Made by a program: the position numbers and the translations under genes. Below, piece after piece: positions 23,335-33,724 of a stretch of 64,000 nucleotides of DNA (position 1 is the first letter of the stretch; each line of letters opens with the position of its first letter). This DNA is from Janthinobacterium sp. 64 (GTDB lineage Bacteria; Pseudomonadota; Gammaproteobacteria; Burkholderiales; Burkholderiaceae_D), in assembly GCF_002813325.1 (NCBI RefSeq), contig NZ_PHUG01000001.1, positions 5,332,001 to 5,396,000 of the forward strand, read 5' to 3'. The notes under the pieces are model-generated. The model was not told the origin of the DNA and did no database searches. It saw only the letters and a list, made by a program, of their open reading frames with translations.

Positions 23335-25631
23335 TTGCGCAGGAATTAGAAGTAAGTTTGCACATGGCGTTTGTCGAAGCTCGGCAGGCACGGCACGAAT
23401 TCATCACGGTTGAGCATTTACTGCTGGCACTGCTGGACAATCCCTCCGCTGCCGAGGTGTTGCGTGCCTGCGCGGTCAATATTGAGGACCTGCGCAAGAC
23501 CCTCACCAATTTCATCGGCGATAACACGCCGACCGTGCCTGGCACGGGCGAAGTCGACACCCAGCCGACGCTTGGTTTCCAGCGCGTCATCCAGCGCGCC
23601 ATCATGCACGTCCAGTCCGCATCGAATGGCAAGAAGGAAGTCACCGGCGCCAATGTGCTGGTGGCCATCTTCGGCGAAAAGGATTCGCATGCGGTCTATT
23701 ACCTGCACCAGCAGGGCGTGACGCGCCTGGACGTGGTCAATTTCATTTCGCATGGCGTGCGCAAGGACCAGTCGACGGAAAGCGCGAAAGCTTCCGAAGG
23801 CGTGGAAGAAGCGCCCGTCGATGGCCAGCCGAAGGAAAGCCCGCTCGACCAGTTCACGCAAAACCTGAACAAGGCCGCTGCCGAAGGCAAGATCGACCCG
23901 CTGATCGGCCGCGAGGAAGAAGTCGACCGCGTGATCCAGATCCTGTGCCGCCGCCGCAAGAACAATCCGCTGCTCGTCGGCGAAGCGGGCGTGGGCAAGA
24001 CGGCCATCGCCGAAGGCTTGGCCTATCGCATCACGCAGAGCGATGTGCCGGAAATCCTGCAGAATGCCGTCGTGTATTCGCTGGACATGGGCGCCTTGCT
24101 GGCCGGTACCAAATACCGCGGTGACTTCGAACAGCGCCTGAAAGCCGTGCTCAAGCAATTGAAGGACAATCCGAACGGCATCCTGTTCATCGACGAGATC
24201 CACACCATCATCGGTGCGGGCTCGGCGTCGGGCGGCACGCTGGACGCGTCGAACTTGCTGAAACCGGCACTGGCGAATGGTCAATTGAAGTGCATCGGCG
24301 CGACCACGTACACGGAATTCCGCGGCGTGTTCGAGAAAGACCATGCGCTCTCGCGCCGTTTCCAGAAAGTGGACGTCAACGAGCCGACCGTCGAGCAAAC
24401 CGTGCAGATCTTGCGCGGCCTCAAGTCGCGCTTCGAAGAGCACCATGGCGTGAAATACTCGGCCTCGGCCCTGTCGACGGCGGCCGAACTGGCGGCGCGC
24501 TTCATCAACGACCGCCATCTGCCCGACAAGGCGATCGACGTCATCGATGAAGCGGGCGCGGCGCAGCGCATCCTGCCGAAGTCGAAGCAAAAGAAAACCA
24601 TCGGCAAGGCCGAGATCGAGGACATCATCGCCAAGATCGCGCGCATTCCGCCGCAAACGGTCAACCAGGACGACCGCAGCAAGCTGCAGACGATCGACCG
24701 CGACTTGCGCAACGTCGTGTTCGGGCAAGATCCCGCCATCGACGCGCTGGCCTCGGCCATCAAGATGGCGCGTGCCGGCCTGGGCAAGACGGACAAGCCG
24801 ATCGGCTCCTTCCTGTTCTCCGGCCCGACCGGTGTCGGCAAGACCGAGGTGGCCAAGCAACTGGCCTTCATCCTCGGCATCGAGCTGATCCGTTTCGACA
24901 TGTCGGAATACATGGAACGCCACGCCGTCAGCCGCTTGATCGGCGCGCCGCCGGGCTACGTCGGTTTCGACCAGGGCGGCTTGCTGACGGAAGCGATCAC
25001 CAAGAAGCCGCATTCGGTCTTGCTGCTCGATGAAATTGAAAAAGCCCATCCGGACATTTTCAATATCCTGCTGCAAGTGATGGACCATGGCACCTTGACG
25101 GATAACAATGGCCGCAAAGCCGATTTCCGCAACGTGATCATCATCATGACCACCAATGCGGGTGCAGAAAGCTTGCAGAAAGCCTCGATCGGTTTCACCA
25201 ACTCCAAGCAGGCAGGCGACGAGATGGCCGACATCAAGCGCATGTTCACGCCGGAATTTCGTAACCGCATCGACGCGACCATCAGCTTCCGCGCGCTGGA
25301 CCAGGACATCATCCTGCGCGTGGTCGACAAGTTCCTGATGCAGCTGGAAGAGCAGTTGCACGAGAAAAAGGTCGAAGCCGTGTTTACCGAGAAGCTGCGT
25401 GCTTTCCTCGGCAAGAAAGGCTTCGATCCGCTGATGGGCGCGCGGCCGATGGCGCGCCTGATCCAGGATCTGATCCGCAAGGCCCTGGCCGACGAGCTGC
25501 TGTTCGGCCGCCTGGTCAGCGGTGGACGGGTCACCGTCGACCTCGACGACAAGGACCAGGTCTTGCTGGAATTCCCGGAACCGCCAGACGCGGCACCGAC
25601 GGCGGCACCGGAAACGGTGGAAGTCGAGTAA
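23331..25631 (+). CDS. clpA: ATP-dependent Clp protease ATP-binding subunit ClpA
   Basis: A 766-residue AAA+ unfoldase that feeds substrates to ClpP. It has the Clp N-domain (about 1-150), the first AAA module with Walker [10 protein letters not shown] (about 217) and Walker B ILFIDEIH, the second with GPTGVGKTE (about 498), and a C-terminal D2-small domain. The start at 23331 overlaps the clpS stop and is preceded by GGAGG. Another in-frame ATG upstream lies inside clpS and is rejected. Confidence 0.97.
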   Translation: MIAQELEVSLHMAFVEARQARHEFITVEHLLLALLDNPSAAEVLRACAVNIEDLRKTLTNFIGDNTPTVPGTGEVDTQPTLGFQRVIQRAIMHVQSASNGKKEVTGANVLVAIFGEKDSHAVYYLHQQGVTRLDVVNFISHGVRKDQSTESAKASEGVEEAPVDGQPKESPLDQFTQNLNKAAAEGKIDPLIGREEEVDRVIQILCRRRKNNPLLVGEAGVGKTAIAEGLAYRITQSDVPEILQNAVVYSLDMGALLAGTKYRGDFEQRLKAVLKQLKDNPNGILFIDEIHTIIGAGSASGGTLDASNLLKPALANGQLKCIGATTYTEFRGVFEKDHALSRRFQKVDVNEPTVEQTVQILRGLKSRFEEHHGVKYSASALSTAAELAARFINDRHLPDKAIDVIDEAGAAQRILPKSKQKKTIGKAEIEDIIAKIARIPPQTVNQDDRSKLQTIDRDLRNVVFGQDPAIDALASAIKMARAGLGKTDKPIGSFLFSGPTGVGKTEVAKQLAFILGIELIRFDMSEYMERHAVSRLIGAPPGYVGFDQGGLLTEAITKKPHSVLLLDEIEKAHPDIFNILLQVMDHGTLTDNNGRKADFRNVIIIMTTNAGAESLQKASIGFTNSKQAGDEMADIKRMFTPEFRNRIDATISFRALDQDIILRVVDKFLMQLEEQLHEKKVEAVFTEKLRAFLGKKGFDPLMGARPMARLIQDLIRKALADELLFGRLVSGGRVTVDLDDKDQVLLEFPEPPDAAPTAAPETVEVE

Positions 25632-25656
25632 TCACCGCCAGTGCCAACCGTGATCA

Positions 25657-25690
25657 AAAACCCGCCCACGCAAGTGGCGCGGGTTTTTTT
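25657..25690 (+). terminator. Terminator of clpS-clpA
   Basis: AACCCGC / GCGGGTT stem extended by CCAC / GTGG with one bulged C, loop GCAA, followed by T7. Confidence 0.9.
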
Positions 25691-25799
25691 ACGTTTTTGT
25701 GGGCAATAAAGAAGGTTTTCTTTGGTCGCAGGTATGCCAGAATTGCTGTCCGGTATCGACATGATGTCCATGCCACCTGACCGCTATCTGGATGCCCAC

Positions 25800-28700
25800 A
25801 TGAAAATTTCCCGTACTCTCGCCTTCCTGTTGTTTTCCGCCGGCCTGCTGGGCAGTGCCGCCGCCGCTACTGCCACCAGCTATTTCCGTTTTCCTGCCGT
25901 GCGCGGCGACACCGTCGTCTTCACGGCCGAAGGCGACCTGTGGAAAAGCAGCGTGCGCGGCGGTGCGGCGCAGCGCCTGACCACGCATCCCGGCTATGAA
26001 ACGAATGCGGCGATTTCGCGCGACGGCCAGTGGCTGGCTTTTTCCGCTGCCTACGAAGGGGCGCAGGAAGCGTATGTGATGCCGCTGGCGGGCGGCTTGC
26101 CGCGCCGCATTTCCTTTGATAATGGCGGCGTGCTGGTGCTGGGCTGGACGGCGCAGGGCGAAGTACTGGTCAGCACGCAAAATACGGATGGTCCCGCTTC
26201 GCGCCGCATCGTCGCCGCCATCGACCCCGTGAAACAGACGCGGCGCGTGTTTCCCGTCGCCGACGCCAACGACGCCGTGCTCGACGACGCTGGCAAGACG
26301 CTGTACTTCACGCGTTTCGGCCTGGCCATGACCAACGACAATGTACGCAACTACCGGGGCGGCGCGCATGCCACCTTGTGGCGCTATGACCTCGATGGCA
26401 AGGGCGAGGCCGTGCGCATGCATACGGAGCCTGCCGTGTTGGCTGGTAACAACAAGCGCCCCATGTGGTGGCAGGGCAGAGTCTATTACATCAGCGACGC
26501 GGGCGGCAGCGACAATCTGTGGAGCATGCTGCCGGACGGCTCCGACCGCCGCGCACTGACGACCCACACGCAGTGGGACGTGCGCAATGCGCAGTTGGGC
26601 GACGGCAAGATCGTGTATCAGCTGGGCGCCGACCTGCAGGTGCTGGACCTGGCGGCAGGCACGGACTCGTCACCATTGCCGATCAGCCTCGTGTCCGACT
26701 TCGACCAGCAGCGCGCGCGCCAGATCCGCTCGCCGCTCGATACCTTGAGCAATGTGCAGCTGTCGGGCAAGGATGAGCGCATCATCCTGACGGCACGGGG
26801 CCGCGTCAGCATCGCCGGCACGGGCAGCTTGCGCCGCGTCGATATCGCCATTCCCGAAGGAGCACGGGCGCGCGACGCCGTCTTTTCCAGCGACGAGAAA
26901 TCCGTCTTCGCCATCGTCGACACGAGCGGCGAGAATGAAATCTGGAAGTACGCCGCCGATGGCTCGGGCAAGGGCGAGCAGCTGACGACGCAGGGAGATA
27001 ATCACCGCTGGAAACTGTATCCGTCGCCGGATGGGCGCTGGCTGGCGCACACGGACAAGAAGGGCCGTTTCTGGCTGCTGGACCTGGCCACCAGGGGCAA
27101 TCAATTGATCGACGATGCGGGCAAGGCGGGCGTGGACAAGCACGACGAAGTGCAATGGTCGCCCGACAGCCGCAACCTGGCCATCGTGCGCGTGGCCAGC
27201 AACGAGCAGCGCGAGCAGATCGGCTTGTACAACCTCGCCTCGAAGCAGTTGCAATTCGTCACCAGCGACCGCTACACGTCCGGTTCGCCCGTGTTTTCGC
27301 CCGACGGCAAGTGGTTGTATTTCATGTCGGCGCGCAATTTTCAGCTGGCCAACGGCTCGCCGTGGGGCGACCGCAACATGGGCCCCGTGTTCGACAAGCG
27401 CATCGGCGTGTATGCGTTGGCGCTGCAGCCGGGCAACCGTTTCCCGTTCCAGCCCGATGATGAGCTGAGCCGTCCGGGAGTGAAGCCGGCCGAGACGGAC
27501 GATGAAAAGGCGGCCGAACTGGCGGCGGAAAAGGCCCTGGAGAAAGCCGGTGGCAAGACGAGCGTGAAGAAAGCGCCGGCGGCGCTGCCGGACGTCGTCT
27601 TCAAGGGACTGGCCGAGCGCCTGTATGAAGTTCCGCTGGCGGCGGGCAATTACGGTGCGCTGGCCATCGATGACAAGCGCCTGTATTTCCTCGAGCGCGA
27701 CAGCGGCGAGAACAAGTCCAGCCTGAAAACCCTGGCGATTGGCAATACCGGCTCCAAGCCGGAACTGCTGGTGGCCAATGTGCGCGAATTCGACCTGGCG
27801 CAGGATAAAAAGCATTTGTACTACAGGACAGCCGCAGCTACTGGGCCGGGCGAGATGCTGGTGATCGAGGCGGGCGCCAAGCTGCCATCCGACCTGTCGA
27901 AGGCCAAGGTCAAGGTCGACGACTGGACGTTCGTGTCGAATCCGCGCCTGGAATGGAAGCAGATGTTCAACGATGCTTGGCGCTTGCACCGCGATTTCCT
28001 GTACGACGCGAAGATGCGCGGCGTGAACTGGAAGGCGGCGCGCGACAAATATGCGCCGCTGGTCGAGCGGGTCACGGACCGCGCCGAACTCAATGATGTA
28101 CTCGGCATGATGGTGGCCGAAGTGGGCGCCCTGCATTCGCAGATCCGCTCCGGCGAATTGCGCCGCACGGAGCAGGAAGGCACGCCGGCGGGCTTGGGCG
28201 CCGTGCTGGCGCGGACAAACGAGGGCTACCGGGTCGAACACGTCTACCGCAGCGAAGCGGAATTGCCGTCGGCGCGCGCACCGCTGTCGCGCCCCGAAGT
28301 CGATGTGAAGGCGGGCGACGTGATCACGGCCGTCAACGGCAAGGACGTGCTGGCCGCGCGCGACATCAGCGACCTGCTGCTGAACCAGGCCGACAAGCAG
28401 GTGCTGCTGCAGGTCCAGCGAGGTAAAGGCGCGCCGCGCGCCGTCATCGTCACGCCCGTCAACATGGCGAAACAGACGGCGCTGCGCTATGGCGACTGGG
28501 AATTGAGCCGCGCCGAGCAGGTGGCCGCCGCCTCGCAAGGGCGCATCGGCTACCTGCATTTGCGCGCCATGGGCGCGAACGACATCGCCTCGTTTGCGCG
28601 CGACTTTTACGCCAACGTCAACCGCGAAGGCCTGATCATCGACGTGCGGCGCAATAACGGCGGCAATATCGACAGCTGGATCATCGAAAAACTGCTGCGC

Positions 28701-29141
28701 AAGGCCTGGGCCTACTGGGCGCCGCCTGGCGTGCAGCCGTCGTCGAACATGCAGAACACCTTCCGCGGCCACCTGGTGGTGCTGGTCGATGAACTCACGT
28801 ATTCCGATGGCGAGACTTTCGCTGCCGGCATCAAGGCATTGAAACTGGCGCCGCTGGTCGGCAAGCGCACGGCCGGCGCCGGCGTCTGGCTCAGCGACAA
28901 TACGCGCCTGGCCGACAACGGCATGGCGCGCGTGGCGGAAAACGGCCAGTTCGGCATCGACGGCCAGTGGCTGATCGAAGGCGTGGGCGTGGTGCCGGAC
29001 GTCGAGGTGGAAAACCCGCCGCACGCCACCTTCGTCGGCGCCGACCGCCAGCTGGAAGTGGCGCTCGACATGCTGGCGAAAAAGCTCAAGGAGCAGCCGC
29101 GTCCCGCCTTCCAGGCGCAGCCCATCCCCGCGCTGAAGTAG
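25800..29141 (+). CDS. Tricorn protease homologue, S41 peptidase
   Basis: A 1113-residue exported protease. A signal peptide (to about residue 22) is followed by beta-propeller repeats (about 25-600) including WD40-like TolB-type motifs (SPDGRWLA, FSPDGKWLYFMSA). A C1-type linker follows, then a PDZ domain (about 790-880, VKAGDVITAVNG) and a tail-specific protease domain (about 890-1080) with RRNNGGN and the nucleophile region TYSDGETFAAG. A conserved His lies in EVGALHSQ. Tricorn enzymes degrade peptides; unlike the archaeal cytosolic enzyme, this one carries a signal peptide. The ATG at 25800 is chosen for that signal; longer frames are less likely. Confidence 0.88.
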   Translation: MKISRTLAFLLFSAGLLGSAAAATATSYFRFPAVRGDTVVFTAEGDLWKSSVRGGAAQRLTTHPGYETNAAISRDGQWLAFSAAYEGAQEAYVMPLAGGLPRRISFDNGGVLVLGWTAQGEVLVSTQNTDGPASRRIVAAIDPVKQTRRVFPVADANDAVLDDAGKTLYFTRFGLAMTNDNVRNYRGGAHATLWRYDLDGKGEAVRMHTEPAVLAGNNKRPMWWQGRVYYISDAGGSDNLWSMLPDGSDRRALTTHTQWDVRNAQLGDGKIVYQLGADLQVLDLAAGTDSSPLPISLVSDFDQQRARQIRSPLDTLSNVQLSGKDERIILTARGRVSIAGTGSLRRVDIAIPEGARARDAVFSSDEKSVFAIVDTSGENEIWKYAADGSGKGEQLTTQGDNHRWKLYPSPDGRWLAHTDKKGRFWLLDLATRGNQLIDDAGKAGVDKHDEVQWSPDSRNLAIVRVASNEQREQIGLYNLASKQLQFVTSDRYTSGSPVFSPDGKWLYFMSARNFQLANGSPWGDRNMGPVFDKRIGVYALALQPGNRFPFQPDDELSRPGVKPAETDDEKAAELAAEKALEKAGGKTSVKKAPAALPDVVFKGLAERLYEVPLAAGNYGALAIDDKRLYFLERDSGENKSSLKTLAIGNTGSKPELLVANVREFDLAQDKKHLYYRTAAATGPGEMLVIEAGAKLPSDLSKAKVKVDDWTFVSNPRLEWKQMFNDAWRLHRDFLYDAKMRGVNWKAARDKYAPLVERVTDRAELNDVLGMMVAEVGALHSQIRSGELRRTEQEGTPAGLGAVLARTNEGYRVEHVYRSEAELPSARAPLSRPEVDVKAGDVITAVNGKDVLAARDISDLLLNQADKQVLLQVQRGKGAPRAVIVTPVNMAKQTALRYGDWELSRAEQVAAASQGRIGYLHLRAMGANDIASFARDFYANVNREGLIIDVRRNNGGNIDSWIIEKLLRKAWAYWAPPGVQPSSNMQNTFRGHLVVLVDELTYSDGETFAAGIKALKLAPLVGKRTAGAGVWLSDNTRLADNGMARVAENGQFGIDGQWLIEGVGVVPDVEVENPPHATFVGADRQLEVALDMLAKKLKEQPRPAFQAQPIPALK

Positions 29142-29145
29142 ACGG

Positions 29146-29865
29146 TTACAGGCCGGTGACGGCCTTGAACTGTTGCGCGCGGCGGCGTGATACTTCCACC
29201 ACGCTGCCGTCGAGCAGATGCAGGGCCAGGCCATCGGCCGCATTCGGCGCCACTTGCGCCACCTGCGCCAGGTTGACGATCTGGCGCCGGTTGGCGCGCA
29301 GGAACTGGGTGGGGTCGAGTTTTTCTTCCAGCTGGTTCAGGGTGCGCAGCATCAGCGGATGGTGCGCGCCGAAATGCACGCGCGTGTAGTTGCCTTCCGA
29401 TTCCAGCAGGCGGATATCGTCCAGCGCGACGAACCAGCATCTTTCCCCATCCTTGATGAAGACCTTGCGTGGCGCGGGCGGCGGCATGGCGTGCGCCCGC
29501 GCGCCGGCACGCGCCAGGGCCGTGGCCAGGCGTGCCGCCTGCACCGGTTTTTGCAGGTAGTCGAGGGCGCTCACTTCAAACGCCTGCAGCGCGTACTGGT
29601 CGAAGGCCGTGCAAAAGATGACGTCGGGCGCATCATCGAGCGCGGCCAGCAGGTCGAAGCCGGAGCCGCCCGGCATCTGCACGTCGAGCAGCAGCAGGTC
29701 CGGGCGCAGCTTGCCGATCTGCGCGACGGCGTCTGCCGCGCTGGCCGCCTCGCCGACGATCTCCACGGCACCCTGCTGCACATGTGGCGCCAGCAGGCGA
29801 CGCAGCTCGGCGCGCGCCAGGCGCTCGTCATCGACCAGCAGCACCTTCAGCGGCGATCCGTTCAT
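29146..29865 (-). CDS. LytTR family response regulator
   Basis: A 239-residue regulator with a receiver domain (about 5-120; acidic VDDE, phosphoacceptor in LLLLDVQMPG, Lys in YLQKP) and a LytTR DNA-binding domain (about 135-237; FLRANRRQIVNL). Its start overlaps the end of the upstream kinase gene by 4 bases (ATGA), so the pair is translationally coupled. The gene ends 4 bases from the tricorn stop, convergent. Likely activated by the LytS-like partner; targets unknown. Confidence 0.9.
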   Translation of the reverse strand: MNGSPLKVLLVDDERLARAELRRLLAPHVQQGAVEIVGEAASAADAVAQIGKLRPDLLLLDVQMPGGSGFDLLAALDDAPDVIFCTAFDQYALQAFEVSALDYLQKPVQAARLATALARAGARAHAMPPPAPRKVFIKDGERCWFVALDDIRLLESEGNYTRVHFGAHHPLMLRTLNQLEEKLDPTQFLRANRRQIVNLAQVAQVAPNAADGLALHLLDGSVVEVSRRRAQQFKAVTGL

Positions 29866-30917
29866 GGCGGCTCCGGCAAGTCGATGGTGGCGACCACCCA
29901 GCCCGCCTGCTGGCGCAGTTCCAGGCTGGCGTGCTCGCCGCAGGCCAGCTGCAATCGCTGGCGCGCATTGCGCAAGCCGATGCCGGTGGAGCCGGACGCG
30001 CTGCGCAGCTCGCCCGTGTTGGCCACCTCGATCCGCAGCGCGTCCATGCCAGCGCTGCGCTGCGCCGTGATGCGGATGTCGCTGCCATCGGCGCTCGCTT
30101 CAACACCATATTTGACGGCGTTTTCCACCAGCGTTTGCAGGGCCATGGGCGGCACGCGCACGTGTTCCAGGCCGGGCGCGCTGATCTCGACCGCGAAGAC
30201 GACACGCAGGCGTTCCTCGAAGCGTACTTGTTCGATGGCCAGGTAGGCGCGCACGGCGTCCAGTTCGGCCGCCAGCGGCACCGTGGCATGCTGGCCGGAC
30301 TGCAGCGCGTGGCGCATCAGGCTTGCCAGTTGGTCGATCATGTGCGCGGCCGCTTCGCGGTCTTCGAAGATCAGCGCGCGCACGCTATTGAGGCTGTTGA
30401 AGAAAAAATGCGGATTGACTTGCGCCTGCAGTGCGCGCAGTTCCGCTTCCCGTCCATGCAGCTGCAGGCGCAGGGTTTCCGCTTCCAGGTGGGCGGCGCG
30501 CCGCAGCGACAGCGCCGTGAAGTAAAACACGGTCCAGGTCAGCAATACCCCGAACCAGAACAGCAGCGCGCCGGGCAGCCAGGCGATGCCGCGGATGGTG
30601 TCGGGCGGATACATGACGTGGAAGGCGGCCGTCACGCTGGCCGTCTGGATGGCGGCCAGCACGATCAGCGACGGCACGATGCGTGTCCAGCGCAAGCCGT
30701 TCGCCGCCCAGCCGCGCCGGCGCAGGACGCCATGCCACAGGTGCGACAGCAACAGCCCGCCCAGCGAACCCCAGCAGGCAATCGTCACGACGATGCGCAA
30801 CTTCGAGGAGCCGCCATACACGCTGTTGAACAGGGCGAGCGCGCCCCAGCCGGCCAGCTGGAAGGTCCAGTACCAGTTGATCCTGGTCAGCAGCGGCCGG
30901 TGCAAGGGTGCGTTCAC
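29862..30917 (-). CDS. LytS-type sensor histidine kinase
   Basis: A 351-residue inner-membrane kinase. Four transmembrane helices fall in residues about 18-135, with no extracellular sensor domain. A short coiled coil is followed by the His_kinase domain with His170 (QVNPHFFFNSLNS) and a HATPase module (about 240-345; LVENAVKYG, GIGLRNARQRL). It is the partner of the LytTR regulator just downstream, and the alpha/beta hydrolase gene lies 3 bases upstream in the same operon. Confidence 0.9.
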   Translation of the reverse strand: MNAPLHRPLLTRINWYWTFQLAGWGALALFNSVYGGSSKLRIVVTIACWGSLGGLLLSHLWHGVLRRRGWAANGLRWTRIVPSLIVLAAIQTASVTAAFHVMYPPDTIRGIAWLPGALLFWFGVLLTWTVFYFTALSLRRAAHLEAETLRLQLHGREAELRALQAQVNPHFFFNSLNSVRALIFEDREAAAHMIDQLASLMRHALQSGQHATVPLAAELDAVRAYLAIEQVRFEERLRVVFAVEISAPGLEHVRVPPMALQTLVENAVKYGVEASADGSDIRITAQRSAGMDALRIEVANTGELRSASGSTGIGLRNARQRLQLACGEHASLELRQQAGWVVATIDLPEPP

Positions 30918-30920
30918 TGC

Positions 30921-31793
30921 CTAGTCCAGGAACTGTTCGATGCGCGCATGCATCCAGTCCGGCTGGTCGTACATGATGAAATGGCGCGCCGTGTCGGCCA
31001 GCGCGATTTTGACGCCTGGCAGCTGTGCATACTGCTGCTGGAAGGTCGCTTCGATGGCGGCGCGCGGCGCATAATCCTGGTAGGCGATCCAGGTACCCAG
31101 CACCAGCGTGGGCGACGTGATGCGCGCCACGTCCTGGCGCAGGTCGCTGGCCATCAGCGTGCCCATGGCGCGGATGACCGTTTCGCGGTCCGAGCGCTGG
31201 CCCCAGCCGATGATGCGCTCCACGTCGGCCGGCGCGCTGGCCATGCTGGTCACGGTGCGGCGCTGGCTGGCGCTGGAACTTGCCGCATCCTGCGCCCGCA
31301 TGGCCGATTGCATCTGCTGCGACATGGCTTGCAGCTGTTCCTGCGTAATGGAGGGCATTTGCACCGCGCCCAGCGCGGGCAGCGAGTCGACGATCACCAG
31401 CTTGCCTGTTTGGGCCGGATGGTCGATGGCCATTTTCAGGGCCAGGAAGCCGCCCAGGCTATGCCCGATGATGGCTGGCTGGCCCAGTTTCCGGGTGCTG
31501 ATGTAATCGGCCAGCTGCTGCTCGGCCTGCGCCAGCAGGTCGCCTTCGATGGGCGCTGCTCCGGCAAAGCCGGCCAGGGTCAGCACGTGGCAGGCGCGTG
31601 CTGTTTTCGGTCCGCACAGGCGCGCCACCGTGCCTTGCCAGACTTCGCCCGAGGATGCCAGGCCGGGAATCAGGATCAACGGGCGGCCTTGTCCTGTGAC
31701 GTCGACCGTGAATGCCGTTGGCGTGGCGGCGTGAACGGCGCCTGTCAGCAGTGCGCTGGCAAGCAAGGTCAATGCGGATATCGTTTTTTTCAT
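30921..31793 (-). CDS. Secreted alpha/beta hydrolase
   Basis: A 290-residue protein with a signal peptide (to about residue 22) and an alpha/beta hydrolase fold: oxyanion region LIPGLASS, nucleophile elbow GHSLGG (Ser112), C-terminal catalytic His in ARHFIMYDQP (about residue 268). Substrate unknown. It is the first gene of a three-gene operon with a LytS/LytT system, 3 bases before the kinase. The linkage suggests its product or substrate relates to the signal or output of the pair. Confidence 0.85.
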   Translation of the reverse strand: MKKTISALTLLASALLTGAVHAATPTAFTVDVTGQGRPLILIPGLASSGEVWQGTVARLCGPKTARACHVLTLAGFAGAAPIEGDLLAQAEQQLADYISTRKLGQPAIIGHSLGGFLALKMAIDHPAQTGKLVIVDSLPALGAVQMPSITQEQLQAMSQQMQSAMRAQDAASSSASQRRTVTSMASAPADVERIIGWGQRSDRETVIRAMGTLMASDLRQDVARITSPTLVLGTWIAYQDYAPRAAIEATFQQQYAQLPGVKIALADTARHFIMYDQPDWMHARIEQFLD

Positions 31794-31898
31794 GGGGGTG
31801 TTTCCTCCTTGACGACGATGCTAGCGGGCCAGGCGGTCCGCCGCCAGCACCGCGGGATGAGCGGCGGCAGGCAGGGATGAACGGCCCTGTTCCCCTCC

Positions 31899-33524
31899 TC
31901 AGCCGGCGCGCAGCCGGCGCCACAGGGTGGTGCGGCTGATGCCCAGATAGCTTGCGGCCGCGTCGCGGCGCCCGCCGAAGCGCGCCAGCACTTCGCTGGC
32001 GCTTTCCTCCTCGCGCTGCCGTGCAACGGCGGCAGCCGGCGCCGGCAAAGCCGCGGCCGGGCTGGCGCCTTGCGCCAACTCCGGCGCTACGCCCAGCACG
32101 AAGGCGGGGGTGAGCGCCTGCAGCGGTTCGGCGGCCAGGAACAGGGCCAGGCGCTCGGCCAGGTTGCGCAGTTCGCGCACGTTGCCGGGCCAGTCGTAGC
32201 GGCGCAGCAGCGGCGCGCACGCCTGGATTTCCGCATGCAGATTGGGGTGCGGACGGGCGCCCAGCGCGGCCAGCGCGTTTTTCAGCGACCACTCTGCCAG
32301 GCCAGGAATGTCGCTGGCGCGTTCGCGCAAGGCGGGCAAATGCAGGCGCAGCACGGCCAGGCGGTAGAACAGGTCGGCGCGGAAGCGGCCTTCGCGGATG
32401 CGCTGCTCCAGGTCGCAATGCGTGGCGCTGATGACGCGCACATGGATGGCAATGGGCCGCGTGCCGCCCACGCGCACCACTTCGCGTTCTTCCAGCACGC
32501 GCAGCAAGCGCGTTTGCAGGGCCAGCGGCATTTCGCCGATTTCGTCGAGGAACAGGGTGCCGTGGTTGGCCGCTTCGAACAGGCCAGCATGGCCGCCCCG
32601 GCGCGCCCCTGTAAAGGCGCCGTCCTCGTGGCCGAACAGTTCCGATTCCAGCAGGGATTCGGCGATGGCGCCGCAATTGATGGCGATGAAGGGCCGGTTC
32701 GCGCCCAGGCTGCGCGGGCTTTCCCGGTGGATGGCCTGCGCCACCAGTTCCTTGCCGCTGCCCGTCTCGCCCTGGATCAGCACCGTCGCCGGCGAGCGCG
32801 CATACAGCACCACCGACTGGCGCAGCGCTTCCATCGCTTCCGATTCGCCGCGCAGGTCGTGCAGGCCGTGGCGCGCGCGCAGGGTGTCGGCCACCACCGC
32901 GCGTCGTCCCCGCGTCGATTCGATCTGCGTCAGGCGCGCCAGTTCCAGCGCGTCGTCGAAGGCGCGCCGGATGGCCGTGGCCGAATACACGAAGACGGCG
33001 GCCAGTCCGGCCTCTTCGGCCAGGTCGGTGACGAGGCCCGCGCCGACGACGGCTTTCACGCCCGCCGCCTTGAGTTCATTGATCTGCGCGCGCGCGTCTT
33101 CCTCGGTGGCATAGGTGCGCTGGGCGATCTGGAAGCCGAAGGTGGCAGCAAATTCAGCCAGTTCCGGCATCGGGTCCTGGTAGGTGACGACGCCGATGTC
33201 CGGCGAGATGCGCCGCGCGCGCGCCAGCGCCTGCATCACGTCGTAGCCGCTGGCCTTGGCGATGATGACGGGTACCGACAGCCGGCCTTTCAGGTAGGCG
33301 CCGTTCGAGCCGGCGGCGATGACGGCGTCGCAGCGTTCGGTGGCCATGCGTTCGCGGATGTGGCGCACGGCGTCGTCGAAGCCCAGGTTGATCGGTTCAA
33401 TCGTCGCCAGGTCGTCGTATTCGAGCGTGATGTCGCGGAACAGGTCGAACAGCCGCGAGACGGAGACGGTCCAGATGACGGGTTTGTCGCGGTGGTCGAG
33501 CGGAGGTTGGGGAGGACGGCGCAT
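31899..33524 (-). CDS. prpR: Sigma-54-dependent regulator PrpR
   Basis: A 541-residue enhancer-binding protein. An N-terminal PrpR_N domain (about 10-190), known to sense 2-methylcitrate in Salmonella, precedes an AAA+ domain (about 210-450; Walker [11 protein letters not shown], the sigma-54 contact [17 protein letters not shown]) and a C-terminal Fis-type helix-turn-helix. The GAFTGA motif is intact. The usual prpBCD/acnD genes are not adjacent on either side. Divergent from the GGDEF-EAL gene. Confidence 0.88.
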   Translation of the reverse strand: MRRPPQPPLDHRDKPVIWTVSVSRLFDLFRDITLEYDDLATIEPINLGFDDAVRHIRERMATERCDAVIAAGSNGAYLKGRLSVPVIIAKASGYDVMQALARARRISPDIGVVTYQDPMPELAEFAATFGFQIAQRTYATEEDARAQINELKAAGVKAVVGAGLVTDLAEEAGLAAVFVYSATAIRRAFDDALELARLTQIESTRGRRAVVADTLRARHGLHDLRGESEAMEALRQSVVLYARSPATVLIQGETGSGKELVAQAIHRESPRSLGANRPFIAINCGAIAESLLESELFGHEDGAFTGARRGGHAGLFEAANHGTLFLDEIGEMPLALQTRLLRVLEEREVVRVGGTRPIAIHVRVISATHCDLEQRIREGRFRADLFYRLAVLRLHLPALRERASDIPGLAEWSLKNALAALGARPHPNLHAEIQACAPLLRRYDWPGNVRELRNLAERLALFLAAEPLQALTPAFVLGVAPELAQGASPAAALPAPAAAVARQREEESASEVLARFGGRRDAAASYLGISRTTLWRRLRAG

Positions 33525-33724
33525 GCTTTATTCTAAACGATTTGTTTCATTTTCTTGCCATGCAACGCCGTTGCAACGAAGGTGTTGCAAGTGGTCTGTG
33601 GCGTTTCAGATATTGCCAATAAGGAATATGAAAAAACCCCGGGAAACTGGTTTATGATCTGACAGCACTATGATGCCTGACAAATATATTGCTCAGGTCC
33701 ATTCCGACCGCTAACAACCGATCC

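Noticed and set aside
23418..25361. 647-codon open frame antisense to clpA
   Set aside because: Shadow frame of a conserved gene.
26670..29243. 857-codon open frame antisense to the tricorn gene
   Set aside because: High-GC antisense shadow: rich in His, Arg, Gln, Ala, no domain, and fully covered by a clear protease gene.
29784..31880. 698-codon open frame antisense to kinase and hydrolase genes
   Set aside because: Low-complexity composition and no recognisable motif; the opposite strand carries three well supported genes.
33689..33724. TTG start for the GGDEF-EAL gene
   Set aside because: Extension of 12 residues without ribosome binding site; ATG codons follow shortly. Left as an uncertainty.
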